This document shows positions 8,714 to 17,734 of a stretch of DNA of 64,000 bases, piece after piece. Position numbers and translations under genes: made by a program. The DNA lies in the NCBI RefSeq assembly GCF_002409645.1, contig NZ_DHNR01000031.1, forward strand, positions 255,974 through 319,973, read 5' to 3'. The notes beneath the pieces were generated by a model, which was not told the origin of the DNA, searched no databases, and saw only the letters and a list, made by a program, of their open reading frames with translations. Position 1 is the first letter of the stretch. Every line of letters starts with the position of its first letter. The DNA comes from Acetobacter sp. UBA5411 (GTDB lineage Bacteria > Pseudomonadota > Alphaproteobacteria > Acetobacterales > Acetobacteraceae).

Positions 8714-9109
8714 TCACCAGCCGCCGTAATAGGAACCATAGACCGGTGCGGCAGGAACGACTGCGTACGGAGCCGGGGCGACATAGACCGGCGGTGGTGG
8801 AGGCGGCGCGTAGACCACACGCGCTGGCGGCGAGTTCGCCATCGCCATTCCGGCGACAGCACCCAGCGCCATGCCGCCTATAATTCCACCTGCGAGAGCG
8901 CCTTCACCCCATCTACCACCGTGATGATGCCAGTCCCGGCCGGGACCACCGCCCCAGCCTCCACCACCGCGGGGGCCGCCGGCCCATCCACCGCGAGGCC
9001 CACCACCACCCCAGGGCTGGGCATGTGCATAGGCTGGAAGCGCCACGGATCCGCCGACAAGGCCGATCAGGGCAGGGATAGCAACGAGAGAGCGAAGATA
9101 CTTGTTCAT
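8714..9109 (-). CDS. Exported glycine/proline-rich protein with glycine zipper
   Basis: 131 residues. A signal peptide covers residues 1-30 (LVAIPALIGLVGG, cut near AYAHAQ). Then come a Gly/Trp/Arg-rich segment (repeated GGPRGG, GGWGGGPG), a short His patch DWHHHGGRW, and a hydrophobic glycine-zipper helix (ALAGGIIGGMALGAVAGMAMA). A proline and tyrosine-rich tail follows (APPPPPPVYVAP, ending GSYYGGW). It is probably a periplasmic or outer-membrane-associated small protein, and its function is unknown. Low-complexity sequence alone could arise by chance, but the signal peptide, zipper and strong terminator support a gene. It may be regulated through the palindrome at 9170-9189. Confidence 0.8.
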   Translation of the reverse strand: MNKYLRSLVAIPALIGLVGGSVALPAYAHAQPWGGGGPRGGWAGGPRGGGGWGGGPGRDWHHHGGRWGEGALAGGIIGGMALGAVAGMAMANSPPARVVYAPPPPPPVYVAPAPYAVVPAAPVYGSYYGGW

Positions 9110-9169
9110 GTCATGTGTCCCGGATCATGAGCGGGGCGAAAGCCAGGCTCGTTGTCCTTTTATGAGACA

Positions 9170-9189
9170 CATGAAAACGGGTTTTCATG
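9170..9189. promoter_or_regulatory. 20-bp perfect palindrome, candidate operator
   Basis: CATGAAAAC-GG-GTTTTCATG is a perfect inverted repeat with nine-base arms and a two-base centre, too tight to be a terminator hairpin. It lies 61 bases upstream of the minus-strand glycine-rich protein gene and downstream of the peroxiredoxin gene. A further half site (CATGAAAACCG) is at 9229-9239. The regulator is unknown. Confidence 0.5.
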
Positions 9190-9259
9190 GCGAATTGTGG
9201 GCGAATTCATTGCCATTGCCACACGCTGACATGAAAACCGTGTAATGGCGCGGCCTTCC

Positions 9260-9739
9260 TTATTTGTGCAGATCCTTCGCCGCGGCTTCCACCAGCGCGA
9301 CATGTTCGGCCGGCTTCACCTTGCGCCACAGCGCCTTGATCCGGCCATCAGCACCGATAAGGAAAGAGCTGCGCTCCATGCCGAAATAGGTCCGCCCATA
9401 CATCGATTTTTCAACCCATGTGCCGTACTGGTCGGCCAGCTTGTGCTCAGGGTCGCTGGCCAGAGGAAATTCCAGACCATATTTGTCCGCGAACTTGTCG
9501 ATCTTTGCGACAGGGTCGGGGCTAACGCCAATCACCGTGAGATCCAGCTTTCCAAGCGCAGGGAGCGCTTCCTGAATGCCACAGGCCTGCGTGGTGCAGC
9601 CGGGCGTATCCGCTTTCGGGTAGAAGTAGAGCACATACGGCTTGCCCGAAAGATCGGCGCTCGAAACCGTACGGCCCTTGCTGGCTTCAAGAGTGAAATC
9701 AGGGGCTTTGTCGCCCACCTTGATGGAATCTGTGCTCAT
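9260..9739 (-). CDS. bcp: Thiol peroxidase, BCP/PrxQ-type peroxiredoxin
   Basis: 159 residues from ATG 9739. A typical BCP fold is visible: GDKAPDFTLEAS, YVLYFYPKADTPGCTTQACG with peroxidatic Cys48 and likely resolving Cys53, then GVSPDPVAKIDKFADKYGLEFPLASDPEH and a C-terminal HVALVEAAAKDL. It reduces hydrogen and organic peroxides in the cytoplasm with thioredoxin. A GTG at 9784 would extend the protein by 15 residues, but the family begins near MSTDSIKVGD and a GAGG sits before the ATG. The gene follows glnE on the minus strand by about 58 bases and is probably cotranscribed with it. Confidence 0.95.
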   Translation of the reverse strand: MSTDSIKVGDKAPDFTLEASKGRTVSSADLSGKPYVLYFYPKADTPGCTTQACGIQEALPALGKLDLTVIGVSPDPVAKIDKFADKYGLEFPLASDPEHKLADQYGTWVEKSMYGRTYFGMERSSFLIGADGRIKALWRKVKPAEHVALVEAAAKDLHK

Positions 9740-9797
9740 GCGGCAAGCCTGCCTCAGAGGGCTTTTGGCCGCAACCTGATTCACCGAGGCGGTGGCG

Positions 9798-12700
9798 TCA
9801 GTTTGGCTCCGTCACAGGGCCGATCAACTGTGTGAACAACCCGCGCACGATGTCCGCCAGCCCTTCGATTTCCTCCCGCAGGGTCGAGACTCCCGGCACA
9901 TCCATCGTCCGGCAGAGAAGATCCAGCGTGGCGGCGGGAAGCTCCTGCGCCGGATCAACCGGCGGCTTCGGCCCGCACAGCAACCGCAGGACACTTTGCA
10001 GGCTTCTCCACCGCTCATCAGCCTCAATCAGAATGTCCGCCTGTTCCGCCGACAGCAGCCGCGCTTTGGCCAGCCGTTCAAAGGCCTGTGAGGTCACGGG
10101 AGACCGGACCTTGGCCGAGTCCGAAGTCAGCTGAAGCGCCTGAGCGATGAACTCCACCTCCATCAGTCCGCCCGGTCGCCGCTTGACGTCCCACGGGCTG
10201 GAAGGAGGCAGGTCACGGGCGAGGCGGCTTCGCATGGCGGCAGCGTCCTCCCTGACTTTCTCCGCTGTGCGTCGGGCGTCCGGCGACAGCGCCGTTTCAA
10301 TGTCTTCGCGCAGGGATTTTTTCAGACGGGTCCGGACACCGCTTTCCCCTGTGGTGGTGACAAGTCGCGCCCGTGTCAGCGCCATGCGTTCCCATGTCCA
10401 TGACTCTTCCGCGTGATAGCGACGGAAAGCGGAGAGCGACACAGCCACCGGCCCCGCCGCACCCGACGGGCGCAGGCGCATGTCCACCGGGTAAAGCGGT
10501 CCCTCGGAATCCGGCGCGGTCAGAGCGCCGATAAAGCTGTGCGCCAGCCGGAGATAATATTGCGAGACAGTCAGGGTGCGACCGCCCCCTTTGGGGAGCG
10601 CGGTGCTTTCGGTCACATGCTCCGGGTGATCAAAGATCATCATTAGGTCGAGATCGGACCCGGCCATCATTTCCCGCGATCCGGCCTTGCCCAGTGCAAT
10701 GACCGCGATCCCGCCGCCTTCGACCTTGCCATGACGCGCCCGATGCGCCCGGAACACGCTGTCGAGTAGCGCCGTCATGACAGCATCCGCTACGTCTGTG
10801 CGCTCCTGCGCCGCCGTGTCTTCGTCCAGACGCCCTTCCAGCCGGGCAACGGATAAACGGAACTCCTCGGCGCGAACGACAGGGCGCAGCCGAGTGACCA
10901 GCAGCTCGGAATCAGGCTTTTCCGCCGCCAGCAGGCGAATCTGTTCCGGCGCGAAGGTGGCTGCGGGGGGAAGATTGTCCTCTTCTTCCTCCTGAAGCTC
11001 CAGCAGACCCTCCAGCGCGGACGGACTGTCCGCCAGATGATTGGCGAGGAAAGGCGAGGCGTCGAAAATCGCCGCGATCCGGTCGATCAGCGCGGGATTA
11101 CGCTCCAGCAGGGAGAGCAACTGCACTCCGGCGCGTTGCCGCGAGAGAAGTGTGTCGAAGTGACGCAGACAGGTAAGCGGATCACGCCGGGCGATGAAGC
11201 TGGCGAGCAGATCCGACATCAGCCCGCGCAGCAGTGCATGGGCGCGGTCCGAGCGCAGCGCCCGGCGGCTGTTACCAGCCCAGTGACTGAGAATCGTCGC
11301 GGCGTCATCGCAGTCATCCTGCGGAAAACCAATCTCCCCGAGACGGGCGGGCAGTTCATCCGAGCCGAGGTCGAGCAGCGCTTCTTCGGGGCGGATCTCG
11401 CGGGTCGGTGTGCTGAAATGCTTCTCGAAGATGCGCCGCGCCGCACGCATCTGCGGCAGCAGGTCCAGCGCGAAGTCGCCCGCGCTGCTATAGCCGAGAA
11501 AGATCGCCAGCGCGTTGAAACGCTCTTCCGTGTCCGGAAGCTGATGCGTCTGCTGATCGGCGCGCATCTGCACCCGATGCTCGACAATCCGGAGCAGGCG
11601 ATAGGCGCGGGCGAGGGTTTCAGCTTCCTCGCGCGGCATATGGCCGGAGCGCGTCAGCGTGCGCAGCGCACCGAGCGTGGTCGGATCGCGCAGGCTGGGT
11701 GTGCGCCCACCCCAGACAAGCTGCATCGCCTGTGCGACGAACTCGATCTCGCGGATGCCGCCTTCGCCCAGCTTGACGTTATGGCCGAGCAGCCAGTGAA
11801 CGCCTTCCTCCGGGTTGGTGAGCGTCGAATCTGCCATCTTCGCCAGCCCGGAGCGACCGGGTTTGCGATGCTGGTCGATCTTGGCCTTCATGACGTGAAT
11901 GTCGTCGATCAGGGCGAAATCGAGATGACGCCGCCATACAAAGGGATGAATGGCCGTCAGAAATTCACGCCCAAGCCGAATGTTTCCTGCCACCGGCCGC
12001 GCCTTGGTCATGGCGGCGCGTTCCCATGTCTGGCCAAGACTTTCGTAATAGGCGATGGCGGCTGGCAGCGAGACGGCGAGGGGCGTCGCGGAGGGATCGG
12101 GGCGCAGGCGCAGATCGGTGCGGAAAACGTAGCCATTCGCGTCACGCGCTTCCATGAGGCGGACAAGGTCGCTAGTCATGCGGATGAAAGTCTGCCGGGC
12201 CGTATCGGGGTCCGCGTGAAGGTCCGCGTCGAACAGCACGACGAGGTCGATGTCCGAGGAGAAGTTCAGTTCCCGCGCTCCGAGTTTCCCCATTGCCAGA
12301 ACGACGTAACCACTGCCGCGCGTGGGGCGGGTCGGATCTTTCAGGGACAGCCGCCCCCTGTCATATGCGGAGCGCAGCAGATGTCTGACGGCGGCGTCCA
12401 GCGTGCTTTCGGCCAGACGCGACAAAGTCTGCGTGACGGTTTCCAGCGACCAGAAATCGCCGATGTCCGCCAGCGCACAGGTGAGCGCGATCCGGTTCTT
12501 GGCGTCGCGCATGGCGCGGGCCAGCGTGTCATGATCGACGTCCGGTGGCAGGGCGTCGATTCCGGCGAAGATGGATTCGGCAAAACGGTCCGGCCCCTCA
12601 AGCAGCAGGGCTGCGAAGTCGGCGGGACTGCGCAACGCGAGTTCGGTCAGATACGGGCTGTTGCCGCCTATAGTCGCCAGCAGGCACGGGACACCGGATG

Positions 12701-12989
12701 TTTCCAGCAGGGCAGGGTCGAGGCCGGCCTCCTGCCAGCGCTCGGCGAGGTCTTCCAGAAACCGCGCCAGCGCGTCCGGGTCGGCAGGCTTCGGCCAGGC
12801 AAGATCAGGCCAGGAGGCCGTGCGTCTGCGTCCCCGCCAGCCTGCCCCTCCGGAGCGTTCGGCGGATTTGGCGGCAGCGGAGGGCGGAACCTCTTGCGGC
12901 ATGCCATCGTTTGGACGCATTGCCCCTTTTTCTGGGGGCTTGCGGTCCGTCAGGGAACGGGTCTGGGAAGAAGAGGTGCGTCGCGACAT
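9798..12989 (-). CDS. glnE: Bifunctional glutamine synthetase adenylyltransferase/deadenylase
   Basis: 1063 residues from ATG 12989. There are two nucleotidyltransferase domains: the first with FSSDIDLVVLFD near residue 243 (deadenylylase), the second with AGSDLDLMMIFD near residue 773 (adenylylase). PII-responsive helical regions lie between and after them. The second half has LYPVDMRLRPSGAAGPV and VKRRPGGLMEVEFIAQ, both family hallmarks. It adjusts GlnA activity to nitrogen state. The open frame extends to 13097, but that would overlap the divergent AsmA-like gene. The start may instead be ATG 12920, which has a GGGGC before it. The first 70 or so residues are low complexity. It is followed by the peroxiredoxin gene. 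Confidence 0.96.
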   Translation of the reverse strand: MSRRTSSSQTRSLTDRKPPEKGAMRPNDGMPQEVPPSAAAKSAERSGGAGWRGRRRTASWPDLAWPKPADPDALARFLEDLAERWQEAGLDPALLETSGVPCLLATIGGNSPYLTELALRSPADFAALLLEGPDRFAESIFAGIDALPPDVDHDTLARAMRDAKNRIALTCALADIGDFWSLETVTQTLSRLAESTLDAAVRHLLRSAYDRGRLSLKDPTRPTRGSGYVVLAMGKLGARELNFSSDIDLVVLFDADLHADPDTARQTFIRMTSDLVRLMEARDANGYVFRTDLRLRPDPSATPLAVSLPAAIAYYESLGQTWERAAMTKARPVAGNIRLGREFLTAIHPFVWRRHLDFALIDDIHVMKAKIDQHRKPGRSGLAKMADSTLTNPEEGVHWLLGHNVKLGEGGIREIEFVAQAMQLVWGGRTPSLRDPTTLGALRTLTRSGHMPREEAETLARAYRLLRIVEHRVQMRADQQTHQLPDTEERFNALAIFLGYSSAGDFALDLLPQMRAARRIFEKHFSTPTREIRPEEALLDLGSDELPARLGEIGFPQDDCDDAATILSHWAGNSRRALRSDRAHALLRGLMSDLLASFIARRDPLTCLRHFDTLLSRQRAGVQLLSLLERNPALIDRIAAIFDASPFLANHLADSPSALEGLLELQEEEEDNLPPAATFAPEQIRLLAAEKPDSELLVTRLRPVVRAEEFRLSVARLEGRLDEDTAAQERTDVADAVMTALLDSVFRAHRARHGKVEGGGIAVIALGKAGSREMMAGSDLDLMMIFDHPEHVTESTALPKGGGRTLTVSQYYLRLAHSFIGALTAPDSEGPLYPVDMRLRPSGAAGPVAVSLSAFRRYHAEESWTWERMALTRARLVTTTGESGVRTRLKKSLREDIETALSPDARRTAEKVREDAAAMRSRLARDLPPSSPWDVKRRPGGLMEVEFIAQALQLTSDSAKVRSPVTSQAFERLAKARLLSAEQADILIEADERWRSLQSVLRLLCGPKPPVDPAQELPAATLDLLCRTMDVPGVSTLREEIEGLADIVRGLFTQLIGPVTEPN

Positions 12990-13027
12990 GAGCTTTACGG
13001 AATGATCGGACGGACAGGGTGGCGGTG

Positions 13028-16000
13028 ATGGACGGGTCCGGTCAAGACGAAGCTCAAGACAAGGCGAAGAGCGAGACGATGCGCGAAGGACCTTCACCCG
13101 ATCAGGGAGAGCCTTCCAAGCCGTCCCGAAAGCCCACTATGGGCAGGCGTTTCCTGAAGGGCGCGATGTGGACCGCCACCGCTCTGGTGGGCGTGTCGCT
13201 GCTGGCCGCAGGTGGTCTCATGGCGGCCATGATGGTGGGGCCGGTCAATATCTCCCCGCTGCTCAGGCTCGTCCTGCCGGTCAAGATTGTCGGAGGCGGC
13301 AAGGGGCAGCCTGCCAGAGGACGTCTGGATATAGGCCATGCCTCCCTGCGCTGGACCGGACTGCGGGACGGGTTCGGCTCGCCAGTGCTGCTGGAACTCC
13401 GCGACGTGACCATTCTCGATTCAACCGGGAAAGTGGCTGACCGGATCGACGCCGGGGCCATTGCGCTGGACGCCTTCCCGCTGTTTCACGGGAGTCTCTC
13501 CGTCACCGATTTCCGCGTGACCGGCGCACACATCGCCCTGCGACGGGACGCCCAGGGTGATGTCGATCTCGATCTTCCCGGTGCATCGTCCGGCGGCAAG
13601 GGCGGCTTTCCCGATATCGACGTTCGCCACCTTCGGCGGTTGACGCTTGCCGGGACGCATGTGGTTTTGACGGACGACCATGACCACAGAACATGGACCG
13701 TCGATCCTCTGGATGCTGCGCTGACGCCGGTCGTGGTGAAGCACCGTCATGGGCTGGTGGGTTCTGTCACGGTCGGTGCGGCGAGCGAGGATGGTGGCGC
13801 TCCGGTCACGGCGCATCTGGTCGCGCAGGGGGCAGTGACGCCGGAAGGGACGTTGCGCTGGCATATCGCGCTTGCCCCGCTGACACCGTCCGGTTTCGCC
13901 AGCTTCGCGCCCGGGCTGGCGACCGTCAGGGTGCCCGTGGGGCTGGCCGGAGACATCACGATGACCTCGGCGGGGCGGGCATGGTACATGCTGCCGAGCG
14001 ATGCGCTGGTGAATGTGACTCTCGGCACCGGTGAGATCGATGCCGCCGGGTCCACGCTGTATCCCGCCGAAGGCGATGCGGTGTTGCATATGATATTCGG
14101 GAAACAGACCGCAGCAGGCTGGCCGGCGCATCTGGACTTGCAGGCCCTGTCCGTGCAGCTGCGTGCGCCACCCGCTCCGGCTGGCAGCGTGACTGCGCCG
14201 CCACCGGAAGCTGTTGTCCCCGCCAGCATGCCGGTCGTTCAAAAAGGCGCTGCGAAAAAAACCAAGGCTAAAAAAACGACTTCCTCAAAGAGCAGGGCCA
14301 AGGACACGGTCAGAGAGGCGCCACCACCGAAGGTTGTCGAGCCGCTTCCGCCCCCTCTGCTGACGGCCAACGGAGCCGTCGACTGGGGAAATATCGAGAA
14401 TGCCGGTCTCATGAACGGTGGCGTCAATCTTGCCATGACCCCCGTGCCCTTCACGGAACTCGGCAAATACTGGCCCGCATTGGCTGCGAAGGGTGCGCGG
14501 CGGTGGGTTGGGCGTAACATCACGGCTGGCACGGTCAGGAACACGCAGGTCCATCTGAAGATCGGTTCGGATGATACCGGTGGTTCATCGACGGTGACCG
14601 GTATCTCGGGCGGACTCGATGGCGAAGGGATGGACATTCACTGGCTGCGGCCGATTGCGCCCTTGCATGATGTGGACGCGCATCTGGACGCAACCAGTCT
14701 GAGCACGCTGACGCTGTCTTTCAAACATGGCTGGCAGCCCACGACCCGGACGATGAAGAGCGTCGGAACGACGGGAAGCGGTCGCCTGACCGCGTTGCCC
14801 GGCGGCATGATCATCAGCGGTCTCGACCAGAAGGATCAGACCGGCACCATCATGGTCGGGCTGGCGGGCGATCTGCGTGATCATGTGGCGTTGCTGTCCG
14901 AGCCCCGCCTGCATGTGCTGTCGCGTCACCCTCTGCCGTTCACAAATCCCCGGGGCTATGCGGTGGTGCGTTTCACACTCACCTTGCCACTGGTCGCCAA
15001 GGTTTCGACGGACGATATGACCCTCGATGGCCACGCGCACATGAACCACATCAGCCTTGACCATGTCGCAATGGGAAGAGGTGTAAGCGACGGCACGCTG
15101 GACACGGATGTGACCATGCATGGCATGAAGCTCGTGGGCAAAGGCGCGTTCAGTCACATTCCGGCAGACGTCAAGGGAGACATTCTGTTCGATCAGGCGT
15201 CGAAAGGGCAGGTGATCGATCATATCGTGACCAATCTGCATCTGACGCCTGACAATCTGGTCGCCGCCGGAATTCCTGTCGCGGACTACATGACGGGGCG
15301 GGGCGAGATGAAGGTGGATTATGCCGCCATAAAAGAGGCGGATGACCGGCTGGCTCTTGATCTCGATCTGCTCAATGCCAGCGTGCATATTCCGCTCTGG
15401 CACAAGGTGCCGGGTCGCGCTGCGACAGTGCATGCCGACTTGCTTCTGGATGGAAGCAATATCGTTGCGGCGACAGATATCCGGGCCAAGGGGCCTGATC
15501 TGAATATCACCGGGGAGGCGCATCTGCCGACGGGACAGTCGCCAGAACTGGTGATTCCCTCCTTTCAGATTGGACGCTCAACCGGCTCGGCCCTGCTGAC
15601 GATGCCCACGCGTCCTGCAAAACCTGTTTCCGTGAAGGTGCGGGCCAAGACGCTCGATCTCAGTCCGCTTGTGGAAGGCGATCCAGACAGACCGGCTTCG
15701 CCTGTGAAGGAGACGACCCTGCATGTGCCGGAAGCGGCGAGCGGACGTATCCAGGGGCCTCCGGGACGTCCCTGGCTGATCGATGTGACGGCGGATCAGC
15801 TCTATTACCGCCATGACCGCACGCTCGGAGGCGTGAAGGCGTTTATCGACCATAACGGCGTGCGTGTGGACAGGATGAAGGTTTCCATTACGGAGCCTAC
15901 AGCTGCGCAGGCGGAAATTCTGCCGCTTGGCGACAGTCGCCGGATGACGGTGAATGTGCCTGATTTTGGTGCGCTGCTGAGTCGTCTCGCCGTCACGGAT

Positions 16001-16513
16001 ATGGTGGTGGGAGGGCACGCGCAGTTTGAAGGCCGGTTTGACGATACAAAGGCGACGGCTCCCTTCCGGGGGCATCTGAAGCTGTCTCCCTTCACCATCC
16101 AGCATGCGCCGGGCGCGCTTCTCGTGGCGAGAAGCCTGTCGATTTATGGCTGGCTCAACTCCAAGGATACCTCCAGATTTGAGGTGACGCGTTTCGAGAT
16201 GCCGGTGACGTTCGCGGATGGCGTGATGCATATCCACGATGGCCGGGCTGGAAACGGTGCGCTCGGAGCGACGCTGGAAGGGCCGGTCAATCTCGACAAA
16301 GGGACGCTCAATCTGTCGGGCACCATCGTGCCCGCTTTCGCGATCAACGCCATTCCCGGAGAGATACCGGCTTTGGGCAAGCTCCTGTCGCCGGAAAAAG
16401 GGGGCGGATTGCTGGCGGTGAAATTCTCGCTGGACGGCAAGATCGACAAACCGGATTTTTCTGTCAGTCCTCTGACCATCCTGCTGCCCGGCGTGCTGCG
16501 GAATCTGTTTTAG
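13028..16513 (+). CDS. AsmA-like/DUF3971 envelope protein (YhdP/TamB-like giant)
   Basis: 1161 residues from ATG 13028 (GTG at 13019 is in frame). A cytoplasmic N-terminus precedes one membrane helix (about residues 43-65, ATALVGVSLLAAGGLMAAMMVG), so most of the protein is periplasmic. The body is long beta-rich sequence interrupted by a Lys-rich linker at about residues 400-430 (KKTKAKKTTSSKSRAK). The C-terminus (HIHDGRAGNGALGATLEGPVN, IPALGKLLSPEKGGGLLAVKFSLDGKIDKP) is the AsmA-like_C signature. Relatives form hydrophobic grooves that carry phospholipid between inner and outer membrane; that role here is inference. It is divergent from glnE and ends in a half copy of the palindromic repeat that can serve as terminator. 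Confidence 0.88.
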   Translation: MDGSGQDEAQDKAKSETMREGPSPDQGEPSKPSRKPTMGRRFLKGAMWTATALVGVSLLAAGGLMAAMMVGPVNISPLLRLVLPVKIVGGGKGQPARGRLDIGHASLRWTGLRDGFGSPVLLELRDVTILDSTGKVADRIDAGAIALDAFPLFHGSLSVTDFRVTGAHIALRRDAQGDVDLDLPGASSGGKGGFPDIDVRHLRRLTLAGTHVVLTDDHDHRTWTVDPLDAALTPVVVKHRHGLVGSVTVGAASEDGGAPVTAHLVAQGAVTPEGTLRWHIALAPLTPSGFASFAPGLATVRVPVGLAGDITMTSAGRAWYMLPSDALVNVTLGTGEIDAAGSTLYPAEGDAVLHMIFGKQTAAGWPAHLDLQALSVQLRAPPAPAGSVTAPPPEAVVPASMPVVQKGAAKKTKAKKTTSSKSRAKDTVREAPPPKVVEPLPPPLLTANGAVDWGNIENAGLMNGGVNLAMTPVPFTELGKYWPALAAKGARRWVGRNITAGTVRNTQVHLKIGSDDTGGSSTVTGISGGLDGEGMDIHWLRPIAPLHDVDAHLDATSLSTLTLSFKHGWQPTTRTMKSVGTTGSGRLTALPGGMIISGLDQKDQTGTIMVGLAGDLRDHVALLSEPRLHVLSRHPLPFTNPRGYAVVRFTLTLPLVAKVSTDDMTLDGHAHMNHISLDHVAMGRGVSDGTLDTDVTMHGMKLVGKGAFSHIPADVKGDILFDQASKGQVIDHIVTNLHLTPDNLVAAGIPVADYMTGRGEMKVDYAAIKEADDRLALDLDLLNASVHIPLWHKVPGRAATVHADLLLDGSNIVAATDIRAKGPDLNITGEAHLPTGQSPELVIPSFQIGRSTGSALLTMPTRPAKPVSVKVRAKTLDLSPLVEGDPDRPASPVKETTLHVPEAASGRIQGPPGRPWLIDVTADQLYYRHDRTLGGVKAFIDHNGVRVDRMKVSITEPTAAQAEILPLGDSRRMTVNVPDFGALLSRLAVTDMVVGGHAQFEGRFDDTKATAPFRGHLKLSPFTIQHAPGALLVARSLSIYGWLNSKDTSRFEVTRFEMPVTFADGVMHIHDGRAGNGALGATLEGPVNLDKGTLNLSGTIVPAFAINAIPGEIPALGKLLSPEKGGGLLAVKFSLDGKIDKPDFSVSPLTILLPGVLRNLF

Positions 16514-16516
16514 AAA

Positions 16517-16550
16517 GCCGCCTTTTTGAAAAAAGGCGGCACCCAGAAAC
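16517..16550 (+). repeat. Palindromic repeat, half copy (one hairpin plus flank)
   Basis: GCCGCCTTTTTGAAAAAAGGCGGC followed by ACCCAGAAAC corresponds to one of the two hairpins and one degenerate outer arm of the elements at 1270-1347 and 50496-50575. It begins four bases after the AsmA-like stop codon and can act as its terminator. Confidence 0.75.
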
Positions 16551-16715
16551 ATTTGCTGATTCTTCTGGATGCGTTTGAGAGAAACGGTTTGCGGTGAGCA
16601 TTCTTCATGAGAGGGTCTCTTTGCCCTGTCGGGTCGGCGTGCCTATATGTCCCCACAGTGAATGATAACGGTGCGGACAGACACGCCGGTTCGCATGCAG
16701 GAGAAGGAGCAGATC

Positions 16716-17696
16716 ATGTCGGAAACACAGGACAGATCGAAGAATCAGGTGCCGGTCACGGTGCTGACGGGCTTTCTCGGTGCGGGAAAGACCACGCTGC
16801 TCAACCATATTCTCACGGCGGAACATGGCCGGAAATATGCCGTCGTCATCAACGAGTTCGGAGAGCTCGGTGTTGATAACGATCTCGTCGTGGATGCCGA
16901 TGAGGAAGTGTTCGAGATGAACAACGGCTGCATCTGCTGCACGGTGCGCGGCGATCTGATCCGTATTCTTGGCAGTCTGATGAAGCGTCGTACGAAATTC
17001 GACGGCATTATTGTCGAGACCACCGGACTGGCCGACCCTGCTCCGGTTGCGCAGACCTTCTTTGTGGATGAGGAAGTGCGGGACAAGACCCGTCTCGACG
17101 CCGTTGTGACCGTGGTAGACGCCTACAACGTGCTTCAGACGCTGGAAGAAAGCCCGGAAGCCGTGCACCAGATCGCTTTTGCGGATGTGATTATCCTCAA
17201 CAAGACCGATCTTGTGGATGAAGCGAAGCTTACTGAAATCGAGGCGAACATCCGTCAGATCAACGCCTATGTGAAGATTCATCCTGCCGTGCGCGGCAAT
17301 GTTCCGCTTACGGACGTGCTTGATCAGGGCGGGTTCGATCTTCAGCGTGCGCTGGAATATGAGCCGGACTTTCTGGAAAACACCGAGCACTCCCACGAAG
17401 AAGACGTGACCAGCATGTCCTTCTCCGTGAGCGAACCGATTGATGAGGCCCGCTTCCATGCCTGGATCAGCGCCCTGTTGCAGGAGCAGGGTGCGGACAT
17501 TCTGCGCTCAAAAGGGATTCTGAACTTTGCTGGTCATAACGACCGTTATGCATTTCAGGCTGTCCACATGATGGCGGATGGTGATTTCATCGGGCCGTGG
17601 AAAGACGGTGAAAAGAAGGAATCCCGACTGGTGTTTATTGGTCGCAACCTGAACCGTCCGCGGCTGCGTCGTGGTTTTGAAAGCTGCCGGGCCTGA
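16716..17696 (+). CDS. COG0523 (CobW/P47K) metal-chaperone GTPase
   Basis: 326 residues from ATG 16716, which has AAGGAG six bases upstream. Walker A GFLGAGKT covers residues 19-26, the metal-binding CICC covers 72-75 inside NNGCICCTVRGDL, then VETTGLADP and the G-protein motif NKTD near residue 162. A CobW C-terminal domain ends the protein, with an acidic His stretch (ENTEHSHEEDVT) before it. The family delivers zinc, cobalt or iron to client enzymes using GTP. The Zn-associated subgroup (YeiR/ZigA/ZNG1) is often Zur controlled, but I found only a poor Zur-like half site here. The WD40 gene starts 38 bases downstream and is very likely in the same operon. Confidence 0.93.
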   Translation: MSETQDRSKNQVPVTVLTGFLGAGKTTLLNHILTAEHGRKYAVVINEFGELGVDNDLVVDADEEVFEMNNGCICCTVRGDLIRILGSLMKRRTKFDGIIVETTGLADPAPVAQTFFVDEEVRDKTRLDAVVTVVDAYNVLQTLEESPEAVHQIAFADVIILNKTDLVDEAKLTEIEANIRQINAYVKIHPAVRGNVPLTDVLDQGGFDLQRALEYEPDFLENTEHSHEEDVTSMSFSVSEPIDEARFHAWISALLQEQGADILRSKGILNFAGHNDRYAFQAVHMMADGDFIGPWKDGEKKESRLVFIGRNLNRPRLRRGFESCRA

Positions 17697-17734
17697 TTGG
17701 CCTTTTCATATAGAAATTGATGGAAGAGGTCAGG

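Noticed and set aside
11037..13028. 663-codon open frame on the plus strand opposite glnE
   Set aside because: Antisense shadow of glnE with no recognisable domain; glnE on the other strand is unmistakable.
16656..16670. Possible Zur box upstream of the COG0523 GTPase
   Set aside because: Only the right half (ATAAC) fits; about half of the informative positions mismatch, so it is not called.
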